Part shown: positions 7,639 through 17,509 of the stretch, one piece after another
How the letters are laid out: the number at the start of each line of letters is the position of its first letter
How positions within the stretch are numbered: position 1 is the stretch's first letter
From: Lewinella sp. W8
GTDB lineage: Bacteria; Bacteroidota; Bacteroidia; Chitinophagales; Saprospiraceae
Direction: 5' to 3'
DNA: 64,000 bases
Assembly: GCF_004375085.3 (NCBI RefSeq)
Contig: NZ_SNAQ03000004.1
Span: 248,001 to 312,000, forward strand
Program-made: the position numbers and the translations under genes
Notes under the pieces: model-generated
Told to the model about the DNA's origin: nothing
Database searches by the model: none
What the model saw: only the letters and a program-made list of their open reading frames with translations

Positions 7639-8994
7639 ATGCGGCCGTCTCTCTTCCTTTTTTGCCTCCTTTTTTCTCCTCTTTTTGCGTGGACGCAGGT
7701 GCCGGGCACTTCCGGTTTAAGCGGCAAGGAATTGCGGGAATTGACGGAACACCTCACCCAGAACGAGGCTTTCGCCCGTGGCCACACCGGCTTTTGCCTC
7801 TACGACCTGGCCGAGAACCGCTTCCTCTTCGGGGAGCAGGCCGACCAGTACTTCGTGCCCGCCAGCAACGTCAAACTGGTCACCTTCTACGTGGCGCAGC
7901 GACTCCTCGGCAACCGGGCCCCCGCCCTGTTCTACCAGGAGTTTGCCGACCACCTCGAAGTATGGGGGGCCGGTTACCCACTAACGCTGCACCCGCGCTT
8001 CGTCGGCTACGATGAACTGACGCCCTGGCTAAGGTCCTCCTCCCTGCCCGTAGTGCTGAATTTCCCTCCCCGGGGAGACGTGCCGCGCTACGGCGCCGGC
8101 TGGAGCTGGGACGACTACAACGACGGCTACGTCTTCGAGCGGAGCCTCTTCCCGGTGTACGGCAACCGCCTCTACCTCGACCTGGCCCCCGAAGACGAAA
8201 ACGGTCGCCAGACGCTGGTGGGCTCTCCGCCGGCCCTGGCCAGCAGCCTGCGGCAGTCGGCCACCCAGGAAGAGCTGATCGTCCGCTCCGAACTCGGCAA
8301 TAATTTCTCGCTGGGCCCGGATTTTTTCCAACCCAAAAACTTCCCCCTGGAACGGCCCATCCACCTCTCGCCCTTCCTGATCACGAACGAGCTGGCGGCC
8401 AGCGTTCCCGAACGGGTCATCAGCACCGGTAGCCGCCCCTACCCCGGGCGCCGGGGCCTCGGCGAACTGACCGTCAACCTCCCCGACACCCTCTACCGCA
8501 AGGTTCTGGCCCATTCGGACAACTTCCTGGCCGAGCAGTTGCTGCTCCTGGCGGCCGCCCAGCGCTACGGCAATCCCGCCGATTTCAACATCCTCCCCTA
8601 CGCACGCGACACCCTGCTGCCCGCCCTGGGCGTGGAAGACGTCCGCTGGGTGGACGGTAGCGGACTGAGCCGCTACAACCTCTTCACCCCCCGCCACCTG
8701 GTGCGCGTCATCATGGCCACCGCCGAGCTCATCGGCCGGGACCGCTACGCGCAACTACTGGCAATCGGCGGGGAGTCCGGCACCCTCGAACGGCGTTTCC
8801 GGGACCAGGACGGCCCCTTCGTGTACGCCAAAACCGGTTCCCTCAGCGGAGTTGTCTGCCTGAGCGGAATGCTGCGCACGGACTCCGGTCGCTGGCTGGC
8901 CTTCAGCTTTATGCACAACAATTTTGTGGGCAGCAGTCGGCCCTATTATGCGGCCATGGAGGAGGTTTTGACCTGGTGCCGGAAATCCCTCTAG
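7639..8994 (+). CDS. dacB: D-alanyl-D-alanine carboxypeptidase/endopeptidase, PBP4 type (peptidase S13)
   Basis: A 451-residue protein with a Sec signal peptide (RPSLFLFCLLFSPLFAWTQ). It has the three active-site motifs of penicillin-binding serine peptidases: SxxK as Ser76-Asn-Val-Lys79 in VPASNVKLVTF, SxN as HSDNFLAEQ and KTG as YAKTGSLSG. The ~200-residue insertion between SxxK and SxN is typical of the S13 family. It should act in the periplasm, trimming or cleaving peptide cross-links in peptidoglycan. It is preceded closely by a terminator and probably has its own promoter or leader. Confidence 0.9.
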   Translation: MRPSLFLFCLLFSPLFAWTQVPGTSGLSGKELRELTEHLTQNEAFARGHTGFCLYDLAENRFLFGEQADQYFVPASNVKLVTFYVAQRLLGNRAPALFYQEFADHLEVWGAGYPLTLHPRFVGYDELTPWLRSSSLPVVLNFPPRGDVPRYGAGWSWDDYNDGYVFERSLFPVYGNRLYLDLAPEDENGRQTLVGSPPALASSLRQSATQEELIVRSELGNNFSLGPDFFQPKNFPLERPIHLSPFLITNELAASVPERVISTGSRPYPGRRGLGELTVNLPDTLYRKVLAHSDNFLAEQLLLLAAAQRYGNPADFNILPYARDTLLPALGVEDVRWVDGSGLSRYNLFTPRHLVRVIMATAELIGRDRYAQLLAIGGESGTLERRFRDQDGPFVYAKTGSLSGVVCLSGMLRTDSGRWLAFSFMHNNFVGSSRPYYAAMEEVLTWCRKSL

Positions 8995-9194
8995 TCCGGT
9001 CAGTCATGCCGCCAAAAACGGCGTTGCTCCCTTTCCGCAGGTCGTTTTTTATGGCCCGATCAATCTTCCTTACCTTGTAGGATATAGAGCACTAATTCAC
9101 CACCGTCGTCATTTTTTCACCACACCCCAGAATCTTCGCGTCCCGCGAAGTTGGCAACTTCCACGTGCGACGGTGTAACCTTAATCATTATCAG

Positions 9195-12100
9195 ATGAGA
9201 ATACTGTTTGTCTCCATGCTGTTGGTCCTGACCGCAGCCCTAACCGCTCAGGACGCCCCGGAAAAACTGTCCGGGTTCAAATTGCGCAACGTTGGCCCCG
9301 CCTTCGTCTCCGGCCGGATTGCCGACATCGCCGTTCACCCCACCCACGAGAATACTTGGTACGTGGCGGTAGGTTCCGGCGGCGTCTGGAAAACCAAAAA
9401 TTCCGGCATTACCTGGGATCCCATCTTCGATAACCAGTCCACCTACTCCACGGGCTGCATCACCATCGACGAGAATAACCCCTCCACCATTTGGCTCGGT
9501 ACCGGCGAGAACGTCGGCGGCCGCCACGTCGGCTTTGGCGACGGCATTTACAAGAGTATGGACGGGGGTAAAAGCTGGAAAAACATGGGGCTCAAGCAGT
9601 CCGAGCACATTTCCAAAATCCTCGTTCACCCCGATAATTCCGACGTCGTGTACGTTGCCGTGCAGGGTCCCCTGTGGAGCAAGGGCGGCGACCGCGGCTT
9701 CTACATGACTACCGACGGTGGCGAAAGCTGGACCCGGACCCTCGGCGACGAGGAGTGGACCGGGGTGACCGACATCGCCATGGACCCCCGAAATCCCGAC
9801 GTGATGTACGCCGCCACCTGGCAGCGCCACCGGACGGTAGCCGCCTACCTGGGCGGTGGCCCCAACTCGGGCATCCACCGCAGCGACGACGGCGGTAAAA
9901 CCTGGCGGAAGCTTTCCTCCGGTCTGCCCCGCTCGAACATGGGTAAAATTGGCCTGGCCATCAGTCCGCAGAATCCCGACGTAGTCTACGCCGCCATTAC
10001 CCTAGACCTGACGAAGGGCGGCATCTTCCGCAGCACCAACATGGGTGCCAGCTGGACGAAAATGAGCAATACCGTTTCCGGCGGTACCGGCCCACACTAC
10101 TACCAGGAGCTGTACGCCTGCCCCCACAACTTTGACCGCCTCTACCTGATGGACGTTCGGGTGCAGATATCCGACGACGGCGGGAAGACCTTCCGCCGGA
10201 TGCAGGAAAACCGTAAGCACTCCGACAACCACGCCCTGGCCTTCCGCAAGGACGACCCCAATTACCTACTGGTGGGCACCGATGCCGGCATCTACGAGAG
10301 CTTCGATCTCGCCGAAAACTGGCGCTTCATCGACAACATGCCCATCACCCAGTACTACAAGGTAGCCGTGGACGACCGGGAGCCCTTCTACCACATCTTC
10401 GGCGGCACCCAGGACAACGGTAGTCACGGTGGCCCGAGCCGCACGGATTCCGACGCCGGCATCCGCAACGGCGACTGGTACAAGACCCTCTTCGCCGACG
10501 GTCACCAGTCGGCAACCGAGCCCGGCAACCCCGACATCATCTACGCCGAAACCCAGCAGGGTGGTCTACACCGGGTGGACCTGAAAACGGGCGAGCCCGT
10601 CATGGTGCAGCCCCAGGCCCGCGAAGGAGATCCGCACGAACGCTTCAACTGGGATGCTCCCATCGTGGTGAGCCCCCACGACCCCAAGCGCCTTTACTTT
10701 GCCAGCTACCGGGTGTGGCGGAGCGACAGCCGCGGCGACGACTGGACGCCCATCAGCGGTGACCTGACCCGCAACGAGGAGCGCATGGCGCTGCCCATCA
10801 TGGGCGGCATCCAGAGTTTTGATAATCCCTGGGACCTCAACGCCATGTCCAACTACAATACCATCACTTCCCTGTCGGAATCGCCCGTCAAGGAAGGACT
10901 GATCTGGGCCGGTACGGACGACGGTATTCTTCAGGTTACCGAAGACGGTGGTGCCAACTGGCGCAAAATCATGGTCAGCTCCCTGCCCGGGGTGCCCGAG
11001 CGCGCCTTCGTCAACGACATCAAGGCCGACCTCCACGACGTAAATACCGTCTACGTTTCGCTCGACAACCACAAGGAAGGCGACTTTGCGCCCTACCTGT
11101 TCAAGTCCACCAACCTCGGCAAGACCTGGACGAACCTGGGCGAGAGCCTGCCGGACCGCACGCTGGTCTGGCGACTGGTACAGGACCACGTCCAGCCGTC
11201 CCTGCTGTTCATCGGTACGGAAAATGGCATTTACACCAGCCTGAACGCCGGAAAAGCATGGAAGAAAATTGGCGGCGCGCCCACGATTCCCTTCCGGGAT
11301 CTGGCCATCCAGAAGCGGGAAAACGACCTCGTCGGTGCCAGTTTCGGCCGCGGATTCTTCGTGCTGGATGACTACGCTCCCCTTCGTGAAATGAGCGAGG
11401 AGGCCATGGAGGCCGAAGGCGCCCTGTTCAGCGTCCGGGATGCCTGGTGGTATTCTCCCCGCAACGATGATCCCGGCGTGGGAGCCGATCAGTACGCCGC
11501 CAAGAACCCGGATTTCGGTGCCGTATTCACCTACAACGTCAACGGAGAATACAAGACCCTGGCCCAGGAACGGAAAGCCGCCGAAAAGGCGGCCATGAAG
11601 GACGGCAAGGGACTGGAATTCCCCGGATACGAGGCACTGGACGCCGAAATGAGCCAGCGCAAACCCACCATCTGGCTGACGGTCATGGACGCCGACGGCA
11701 ATGTGGTGCGCAACCTCTCCGCCCCGGCCAGTAAGGGCCTCCACCGGGTGGCCTGGGACCTGCGTTACGCTTCCAGCTGGCCCGTTCGTCCCGGACAGCG
11801 CGCCCGCGGTGGCGGCGGCCGTTGGTCCAGTGGCGCCCTGGTTGCTCCGGGCACCTACTCCGTGAAGATGAGCAAGGAAGTGGACGGCAAGATCACCGAG
11901 TTGGCCGGTCCCGTTTCCTTCCGGGTGAAGCCCCTGCACGAGCCCACGATTGAGGGTGCCAGCCCCGAAGAGTACCTGGCCTACCGCGACGAAGTGAAGG
12001 CCGTGCAGGATCTCATGGCCCGGGCCGACGAGATGTTCACGATGGCCAAGGATCAGGTGAACGCCATGGAGGTCGCCCTGAACCGGGCCTCCATCGCTCC

Positions 12101-12434
12101 GGGAGAACTGCACGAATCACTCTACGCCATGCAGGCCAAGATCCGCGAAATGGAACTGCAGGTGGAGGGCAGCGAAGCCCGCAACACCATCGGTGAGAAA
12201 ACACCCCCCACCGCCCAGAGCCAGTTCTACGCCGGCTACCGGGGGCTTTCTACGACCTACGGACCGACGGAGAACATGCGCCGCAGTCTCGGCATCGCCA
12301 AATCCATGATCGAAGACATGATGCCCGCCGTGGAGGAAATGCTGACGAAAGACATTCCCGCCATGGCCAATCGCCTGCGCAGCGCCGGCGCTCCCTACAT
12401 CATGGGACAGGGTAACATCGGGAAGGAAGAATAG
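9195..12434 (+). CDS. Large secreted sortilin-like BNR-repeat protein
   Basis: The ATG at 9195 is chosen over an in-frame upstream start because it gives a clean signal peptide (MRILFVSMLLVLTAALTAQ). The 1079-residue product begins with FKLRNVGPAFVSGRIADI, then carries two runs of beta-propeller blades with Asp-boxes such as SMDGGKSWKNMG, TTDGGESWTRT, SDDGGKTWRKL, STNMGASWTKM and TEDGGANWRKI. From about residue 800 the C-terminal part has a beta-sandwich-like region (GNVVRNLSAPASKGLHRVAWDLRY cut short here as family-typical) and then a helical tail (~930-1060). This layout is common in Bacteroidota proteins annotated as glycosyl hydrolase or VPS10-containing; enzymatic activity is not established. 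No type IX sorting tail is evident. Confidence 0.9.
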   Translation: MRILFVSMLLVLTAALTAQDAPEKLSGFKLRNVGPAFVSGRIADIAVHPTHENTWYVAVGSGGVWKTKNSGITWDPIFDNQSTYSTGCITIDENNPSTIWLGTGENVGGRHVGFGDGIYKSMDGGKSWKNMGLKQSEHISKILVHPDNSDVVYVAVQGPLWSKGGDRGFYMTTDGGESWTRTLGDEEWTGVTDIAMDPRNPDVMYAATWQRHRTVAAYLGGGPNSGIHRSDDGGKTWRKLSSGLPRSNMGKIGLAISPQNPDVVYAAITLDLTKGGIFRSTNMGASWTKMSNTVSGGTGPHYYQELYACPHNFDRLYLMDVRVQISDDGGKTFRRMQENRKHSDNHALAFRKDDPNYLLVGTDAGIYESFDLAENWRFIDNMPITQYYKVAVDDREPFYHIFGGTQDNGSHGGPSRTDSDAGIRNGDWYKTLFADGHQSATEPGNPDIIYAETQQGGLHRVDLKTGEPVMVQPQAREGDPHERFNWDAPIVVSPHDPKRLYFASYRVWRSDSRGDDWTPISGDLTRNEERMALPIMGGIQSFDNPWDLNAMSNYNTITSLSESPVKEGLIWAGTDDGILQVTEDGGANWRKIMVSSLPGVPERAFVNDIKADLHDVNTVYVSLDNHKEGDFAPYLFKSTNLGKTWTNLGESLPDRTLVWRLVQDHVQPSLLFIGTENGIYTSLNAGKAWKKIGGAPTIPFRDLAIQKRENDLVGASFGRGFFVLDDYAPLREMSEEAMEAEGALFSVRDAWWYSPRNDDPGVGADQYAAKNPDFGAVFTYNVNGEYKTLAQERKAAEKAAMKDGKGLEFPGYEALDAEMSQRKPTIWLTVMDADGNVVRNLSAPASKGLHRVAWDLRYASSWPVRPGQRARGGGGRWSSGALVAPGTYSVKMSKEVDGKITELAGPVSFRVKPLHEPTIEGASPEEYLAYRDEVKAVQDLMARADEMFTMAKDQVNAMEVALNRASIAPGELHESLYAMQAKIREMELQVEGSEARNTIGEKTPPTAQSQFYAGYRGLSTTYGPTENMRRSLGIAKSMIEDMMPAVEEMLTKDIPAMANRLRSAGAPYIMGQGNIGKEE

Positions 12435-12464
12435 CCTCAGCCCGTACGAACCAAATTAAACCAG

Positions 12465-12497
12465 GGCCCGGTAGCATTTTGCTGCCGGGCCTTTTTT
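12465..12497 (+). terminator. Strong intrinsic terminator after the BNR-repeat gene
   Basis: A 12-bp stem GGCCCGGTAGCA/TGCTGCCGGGCC with one G-U pair and a TTT loop is followed by TTTTTT, 31 bp after the stop codon at 12434. Confidence 0.92.
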
Positions 12498-12571
12498 GGG
12501 GACCATGCAGCTTTTCGTTCAGAGCCTAGTGAAGCCCGGAATGCCTCACTGCACTTGAAAAATCGCAACCT

Positions 12572-12640
12572 TACTTCCGTAGCGCCGGATTTACCCGGCG
12601 AAATGTTTCCCCAACGGCTGAAGCCGTCGCTACCGAAGTA
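12572..12640. repeat. REP-like double-hairpin palindrome, copy 2
   Basis: Outer arms TACTTCCGTAGCG and CGCTACCGAAGTA (one mismatch) enclose GCCGGATTTACCCGGC and ACGGCTGAAGCCGT. This is the inverse orientation of the copy at 1906-1963. Apart from the terminator and this element, nothing else is seen in the 324-bp gap 12435-12758. Confidence 0.75.
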
Positions 12641-12758
12641 AGCTGACGGTGCTTCCTGGATAATAGACCGGTACCGCTTAGAGCTTGTCTCTTGCCATCC
12701 TTGGAAACCGACACCGCACGATAAGCGTATTCAATAGACACCCATTAACCCAACACCA

Positions 12759-13304
12759 ATGCCTACCCCAACCGTACGATCCGTAAGTAAAAGCGCCACC
12801 CACACCTTCCACAAAAACTCGGCGGACTGTATCGTCCTACTCAAAGGCCTGGGCGTTGAGGGTGACGCCCACCTGGGCAAGACCGTTAAGCACCGCTCGC
12901 GGGTGGCAAAGGATCCGACGCAGCCGAATCTGCGGCAGGTTCACCTAATCCACCTGGAGTTATTTGAGGAATTGGAGGACAAGGGATTCGCCGTGAAGCC
13001 CGGAGAAATGGGGGAAAACATTACCACCGAAGGTGTAGACCTCCTCGGGTTAGCCCGCGGGACCGTACTGCAGCTCGGCCCCACGGCCAGGGTGGAAGTC
13101 ACCGGACTCCGGAACCCCTGCAAACAACTGGACGCCTTTCAGTCAGGGCTGATGAAGGCGGTCCTGGACCGGGACGAGGAGGGAAACCTGATCCGCAAAG
13201 CAGGAATCATGGGCATCGTTTTGGAAGGAGGAGAAGTGACCGTCGGAGATGAGATTCGGGTGGTCTTGCCGCCGCGGCCGTGGCAAAAGCTGGAGCGGGT
13301 GTAG
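12759..13304 (+). CDS. MOSC-domain protein
   Basis: A 181-residue single-domain MOSC protein. Family features are GLGVEGDAHLGK near the start, PGEMGENITTEG in the centre and the conserved Cys in VTGLRNPCKQLDAF (~residue 117). The C-terminus LEGGEVTVGDEIRV closes the beta-barrel. MOSC domains bind the molybdenum cofactor or sulfur in molybdenum enzymes and YiiM-type proteins. This one stands alone without an iron-sulfur or flavin domain, as in YiiM-like proteins. The specific substrate is unknown. It is flanked by REP-like elements on both sides. Confidence 0.88.
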   Translation: MPTPTVRSVSKSATHTFHKNSADCIVLLKGLGVEGDAHLGKTVKHRSRVAKDPTQPNLRQVHLIHLELFEELEDKGFAVKPGEMGENITTEGVDLLGLARGTVLQLGPTARVEVTGLRNPCKQLDAFQSGLMKAVLDRDEEGNLIRKAGIMGIVLEGGEVTVGDEIRVVLPPRPWQKLERV

Positions 13305-13374
13305 ACTTTTTATGAGAAAAAGATTCCGTGAAATGCCCCTAATCTTAAGCTCCGAAAATACTTGTCTCCCGTGC

Positions 13375-13431
13375 CGTAGCGCCGGATTTATCCGGCGAAA
13401 TAGAAGCGCCAATGGCTAAAACTATTGCGAC
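13375..13431. repeat. REP-like element, copy 3, half decayed
   Basis: The first hairpin CGCCGGATTTATCCGGCG is intact; the second half (AATGGCTAAAACTATTGCG) is a diverged version of the ACGGCTGAAGCCGTCGC arm. It lies in the 305-bp gap 13305-13609, which otherwise shows only a TTGCACCTGCGG fragment near 13491. Confidence 0.6.
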
Positions 13432-13609
13432 AACGCAAGGATATTTCCTCCAAATATCACCCGACGAAACACTGCACTTGGTAGAGTATATTGCACCTGC
13501 GGTGATCGCCCTAAAGTTCCATCAGACCATCAAGACGGGTAGTATTTCTGCAGACCGCTGTACTACCACGGATAAGCTCCATTAGTCGAAAAATGCCCAG
13601 AACTGCTAT

Positions 13610-14212
13610 ATGCCGTTTATGCATCTTCGCCAAAAGCACGTCTTTATCACGTACACGAACACCCCACCTGACCGCATGAAAGACCTTCTCGAAAAACTAC
13701 ACCTCCTCCAATACCAGACGATTCGCCTGAACCTTCCCAAAACCGTCTTCGTGTCCCGACTTCGGGAGCAGGTAGACGAGGGCAGCATTGGTATCTTTTC
13801 GGACTCCTTCGACGTGTTTTCGTCGAGCAAGAACGAATACAAGGGGCACGTGGATCTCCGGGGCTTCAGGATTAAGCGTCGGAAGAGACTGTTTGACTTT
13901 AACATGAACCTCGCCATCGCCAGCGGTACCTACCGGGAAGAGGGGGAGCAATTGATCATCGATACGGAGATCAACGGATTTAGCGGCGTCATGATCCCCT
14001 TCTACATCTTTGTAGCCCTGTTTTACGTGATCTTCATCGCCATTTTCCTTGGCGCCGGAGAGATGGACGGCGCAATGCCCGTCTTCGTTCTCCCCTTTAT
14101 TTTGCTTCACGCCCTCTTCATGTTTGGCCTTCCCTATCTCCTGATGCGCGGCAGCGTAAGCAGAATGCAACGAGAACTGGAGCGGGAATTCTTTTTCCTC
14201 ACGAAACAGTAA
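13610..14212 (+). CDS. Membrane protein of unknown function
   Basis: A 200-residue protein. The soluble N-terminal ~125 residues contain an Arg/Lys-rich patch (FRIKRRKRLFDFN) followed by a beta-rich stretch (GTYREEGEQLIIDTEINGF). Two hydrophobic helices follow (~128-149 and ~156-177), then a basic/acidic helical tail. The layout suggests a cytoplasmic domain tethered by a helical hairpin. The start could also be ATG 13619 or 13676. No family is recognised. It runs convergently towards the tamL gene. Confidence 0.6.
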   Translation: MPFMHLRQKHVFITYTNTPPDRMKDLLEKLHLLQYQTIRLNLPKTVFVSRLREQVDEGSIGIFSDSFDVFSSSKNEYKGHVDLRGFRIKRRKRLFDFNMNLAIASGTYREEGEQLIIDTEINGFSGVMIPFYIFVALFYVIFIAIFLGAGEMDGAMPVFVLPFILLHALFMFGLPYLLMRGSVSRMQRELEREFFFLTKQ

Positions 14213-14237
14213 TGGCTGGGATCACTCCCCTCAACCA

Positions 14238-16727
14238 TCAAAACGGATATCCCAGGCCGAGCTGAAACGTGAAGTCACTCAGGCCCAGTCGCTGTAGCCG
14301 ACGCCAGTAAGCGCTTTCCGGAATGTTGGAGCCGTCGCGGAGGATGGGCTGGCCGAAGCCATCCTGCGGGTAGTTGTAGCGGACGGGCAGGGACGTATCC
14401 AGGCGGAAGATGAAGTAGCTCAGGTCGATGCGGAGTCCGGTGCCGACGCCAACGGCCAGCTGGCGGTAGAAGGGTTGGTGCACGAAGGTACCATCGTCGT
14501 TCGGCCGGGCCGCGAAGCGAAACTGAGAGCCCGGGCGTTCGGGATCCTCATCGAGGGTCCAGACGTTGCCGATGTCGGCAAAGAAGGCCCCCCGGAGCTG
14601 CCAGAACAGTTTGAAGCGGTATTCGAGGTTAAGCTCCAGGTGAAGATCACCGGTCTGAAAAAGCCGCAGGTTATTATTGTTCTCCAGGCTGAGGGGATCG
14701 ACGTAGCCGCCGGGGCCGAGGCCCCGGGGTGCCCAGGCCCGCATGGTATTGGCCCCACCCACGAAGAACTGTTTGACGAAGGGGACGGCCTCCGCCCCAC
14801 CGTACGGACTGGCAAAACCGATGATCAGGCGACTGGCGAAACTGGTCAACGGAGTGTACTGCTTGTTGTAGCTGAGGTTCAGTCGGGTGAGGAAGTACTT
14901 GGCGTAGGTCGCACTGTCTCCCGGCGTGAGGGTCTTGTTTTCCTGACGGAAGGCGTTGAGCAAGCCATTGATGGCGTGCACCTCCGCTCCGGCAATCTCG
15001 AACTCCCCGTTCATGGTCACGGCCCGGCCGCGCCGGTCTACCCGACCCACCCGGTTGAATTCCAGGTTGCGGAAGAGGAAGCTGACGAAAAACTGCTCCC
15101 CGAAGCTGCGCTGCAGGAAGGGGTTATCGGCCAGGATGGTGTCGAACAGGGCTTCGGTGCGCGGATTGAGAATGTCAATCGCCAGATGATCGATGCGGTA
15201 ATTGGTCGTGGGCGACTTCGGGAAGTCATAGCCCAGTCGCGCATTGGCGACGGTGAAGGAGTACAGGTTCCGGATCAGGAGGTACTCAAAGGAGAGCCCG
15301 TAGCGGGTGCTCGCCCGCTCCCGGAACTGCGTCAGCAGGTTATCGGAAAGCAGGCGTCCGCCACCGGGTAGCGGCACCCGATTGAGAAATTTGTAAAGGC
15401 CGAAATCCTTGAACCGGGGCAGGTAGAGACTCAAGTCGGCCCCGAGATCGGCGGTATTGAAGAACTGGGAATTACCCGTGGGGTCCACCTCCACCCCGGC
15501 CCGGATGCTGGTCACCAAAAGCTCGCCCCCCCGGAAGACGTTGCGGTTCTGGAAACTCGGCGTTACGCTGAGGCCGATGAGGTTCGGCGGTACTCCGGGG
15601 TTGATGCCCGTGCGGTTGGTGTAGTTCAGGTCCAGGTCCGCCCCGATGGCCATTCGCTTGCTGGGCGTCAGCTGTACCTGATAGTTGATCACGTCCCGCT
15701 CCAGCGTATCAATCTGCTGGTTGATGCGCACGAAGCGGTAGATGCCCAGCCCGTTCAACGCCAGGTTGGTCTTTTCAAAATTTTCCCGGCTGTGAAATTC
15801 TCCGGGCCTGATGAAGATGTTACGAATCAGGATTTCCGGTCGCACGCGAAAGGCGGCCGTCCGCGACAGAAAGCGAATGTCATCGATGACCGTATCCCGG
15901 GCAAAACCGCTGGCCTGCCCGGGAGAGATCGCGGCAAAGTCAGTGATTACCGTCACCTTACCCACGCGGTAGCGGCGCAGGATTTCTTCCTGCTGGGGCG
16001 GGAGGATATTCAGGAAGATGTCCGCGTAGCCGGAACGCCGACTGGTGTCCACCTCCAGCTGATCGAAGTAGGCGTTGGAAAAGTAGGCGTAGCCCTGGTT
16101 GCGGAAGAAGCGGCTGAGGCGAGACTTCTCCTGGTCGAAACGGTTCAGGTCGAGGGGGTCTCCGGTCCGCAGTTCACTGTCTTGCCTGGCGAGCTGCAGC
16201 AGGCTGTCCAGGGTCGGGTCCGGACTGTCGTACGACACGCTGTCGATCACGTAGCGCTTGCCGGCCTCCACGTGGTAGATGAGGCTGACTTTATTTCGCC
16301 GTCCCCGATCCGCCTCGTGGTAGGCCCGGGCGTTGAAGTACCCCTGGTACTGGAGGTACTCGGCCATGGTCGCCGCCGAGCGGCGACTGATGCTGTCGCT
16401 GTACACCGTCGGCTCCTGCCCGATGGTGTTGCGCAGGAAGCGGTCGATCCGGGTGGTGTCCTTGGGTTTGTTGTTGGCCAGGTAGAAGTATTCCCGCGGC
16501 CAGAGGAAGAGGAAGTTGCCGTTGGGCTTTTGCTGGGCGAGGGTGGAGAGTTCGTAGGCGACGTCGGAGCGGTTGTCGATCCGCTTCGGATCGATGAGCC
16601 GGACGCGCTGCCCGACCAGCAATTCCTGGTCCTCCGCCAGATATTTGGTACTATTGCAAGACGCCAGCAGGACCAGCAACAGGATGGCGGGTCCACCCTG
16701 GCGGAAAGTCCGCCTCAGTATGCCCAT
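14238..16727 (-). CDS. tamL: BamA/TamA-family outer-membrane lipoprotein (TamL type)
   Basis: The ATG at 16727 gives a 24-residue lipoprotein signal ending in LLLVLLASC, with Cys as the lipid-modified residue; ATGs at 16742 and 16751 are possible. The 829-residue product has an N-terminal periplasmic POTRA-like part (AGKRYVIDSVSYDSPDPTLD, later RNIFIRPGEFHSRENFEKT) and a C-terminal 16-strand barrel of the Omp85 type with FFVGGANTMRAWAPRGLGPG, the conserved L6 (V/I)RG-like loop. Bacteroidota carry TamL, a lipid-anchored version of TamA, which works with TamB in outer-membrane biogenesis (established for the family). No tamB is adjacent; the divergent neighbour is a TrmH-type methyltransferase. 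Confidence 0.88.
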   Translation of the reverse strand: MGILRRTFRQGGPAILLLVLLASCNSTKYLAEDQELLVGQRVRLIDPKRIDNRSDVAYELSTLAQQKPNGNFLFLWPREYFYLANNKPKDTTRIDRFLRNTIGQEPTVYSDSISRRSAATMAEYLQYQGYFNARAYHEADRGRRNKVSLIYHVEAGKRYVIDSVSYDSPDPTLDSLLQLARQDSELRTGDPLDLNRFDQEKSRLSRFFRNQGYAYFSNAYFDQLEVDTSRRSGYADIFLNILPPQQEEILRRYRVGKVTVITDFAAISPGQASGFARDTVIDDIRFLSRTAAFRVRPEILIRNIFIRPGEFHSRENFEKTNLALNGLGIYRFVRINQQIDTLERDVINYQVQLTPSKRMAIGADLDLNYTNRTGINPGVPPNLIGLSVTPSFQNRNVFRGGELLVTSIRAGVEVDPTGNSQFFNTADLGADLSLYLPRFKDFGLYKFLNRVPLPGGGRLLSDNLLTQFRERASTRYGLSFEYLLIRNLYSFTVANARLGYDFPKSPTTNYRIDHLAIDILNPRTEALFDTILADNPFLQRSFGEQFFVSFLFRNLEFNRVGRVDRRGRAVTMNGEFEIAGAEVHAINGLLNAFRQENKTLTPGDSATYAKYFLTRLNLSYNKQYTPLTSFASRLIIGFASPYGGAEAVPFVKQFFVGGANTMRAWAPRGLGPGGYVDPLSLENNNNLRLFQTGDLHLELNLEYRFKLFWQLRGAFFADIGNVWTLDEDPERPGSQFRFAARPNDDGTFVHQPFYRQLAVGVGTGLRIDLSYFIFRLDTSLPVRYNYPQDGFGQPILRDGSNIPESAYWRRLQRLGLSDFTFQLGLGYPF

Positions 16728-16773
16728 TAGTTCCGGTACCATCAAGTTCATAAGTAGCCTGCGTCAAAAGAAG

Positions 16774-17484
16774 ATGCGGCAAAATTACCACAAATTCACC
16801 GCCGAAGGAGGTCGAATCGTCGGGGAACTGCTCGACCAACGTCGGTATGCGGTGGATCGGGTGTATGCACTCGAAGCGTGGGTCCGCCAGCGGCCGGATG
16901 CCGCTGACCTTCCCATAACGACGGTGAGCCCCAAAGAATTGGCCCGGATCTCACAATTGACGACCCCCAACGAGGTCCTGGCCGTAGTGGATTTACCGCA
17001 GTTCCCGGAGCAGCTTCCGCCGGACATGGCCGGGGGCTGGTCGCTCTACCTGGATGGCGTGCAGTCGCCCAGCAACCTCGGGGCCCTGCTGCGGATCGCC
17101 GACTGGTTCGGCTTCGCCCACGTCATCGGCGGACCGGGCACCGCCGACCTCTACAACAGCAAGAGCATCCAGGCCAGCATGGGCTCCTTCCTCCGCATCC
17201 ACTACCAGACCGGAACCCTGGCCGCCATCACCGATCAGTTTCCGGAACTGCCCGTTTTCGGCGCGGATCTCTCCGGTGAAAACATCTACGGCATCACCCC
17301 GCCGGAGCACGGCCTCCTCGTGGTGGGCGCGGAAGGCCCCGGCATTAGCGAGGGGGCGCGAGCGCAGGTGCAACGTTGGCTCCACATCCCCCGGGCCGCC
17401 GCCCGGGACACCGAAAGCCTGAACGTGGCGGTTGCCGCCGGCATCCTCTGTGGCGGGCTGAGGTTTGGCGGAATAAAGCGCTAG
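16774..17484 (+). CDS. TrmH/SpoU-family RNA 2'-O-methyltransferase
   Basis: The ATG at 16774 gives 236 residues; upstream in-frame codons lie inside tamL and are rejected. An N-terminal substrate-binding-like segment (~1-90) is followed by the SPOUT methyltransferase domain. Its motifs are LDGVQSPSNLGALLRIADWFGF (shortened: QSPSNLGALLR, motif 1), VVGAEGPGI (motif 2) and IPRAAARDTESLNVAVAAGI (here in pieces: ESLNVAVA, motif 3). These form the trefoil knot that binds S-adenosylmethionine. It should methylate ribose 2'-OH in rRNA or tRNA; the site is unknown. The gene is divergent from tamL with 46 bp or less between starts, so the promoters must overlap the coding regions. Confidence 0.87.
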   Translation: MRQNYHKFTAEGGRIVGELLDQRRYAVDRVYALEAWVRQRPDAADLPITTVSPKELARISQLTTPNEVLAVVDLPQFPEQLPPDMAGGWSLYLDGVQSPSNLGALLRIADWFGFAHVIGGPGTADLYNSKSIQASMGSFLRIHYQTGTLAAITDQFPELPVFGADLSGENIYGITPPEHGLLVVGAEGPGISEGARAQVQRWLHIPRAAARDTESLNVAVAAGILCGGLRFGGIKR

Positions 17485-17509
17485 AAAGTAGTCCGGTGGG
17501 GAAGCCCAC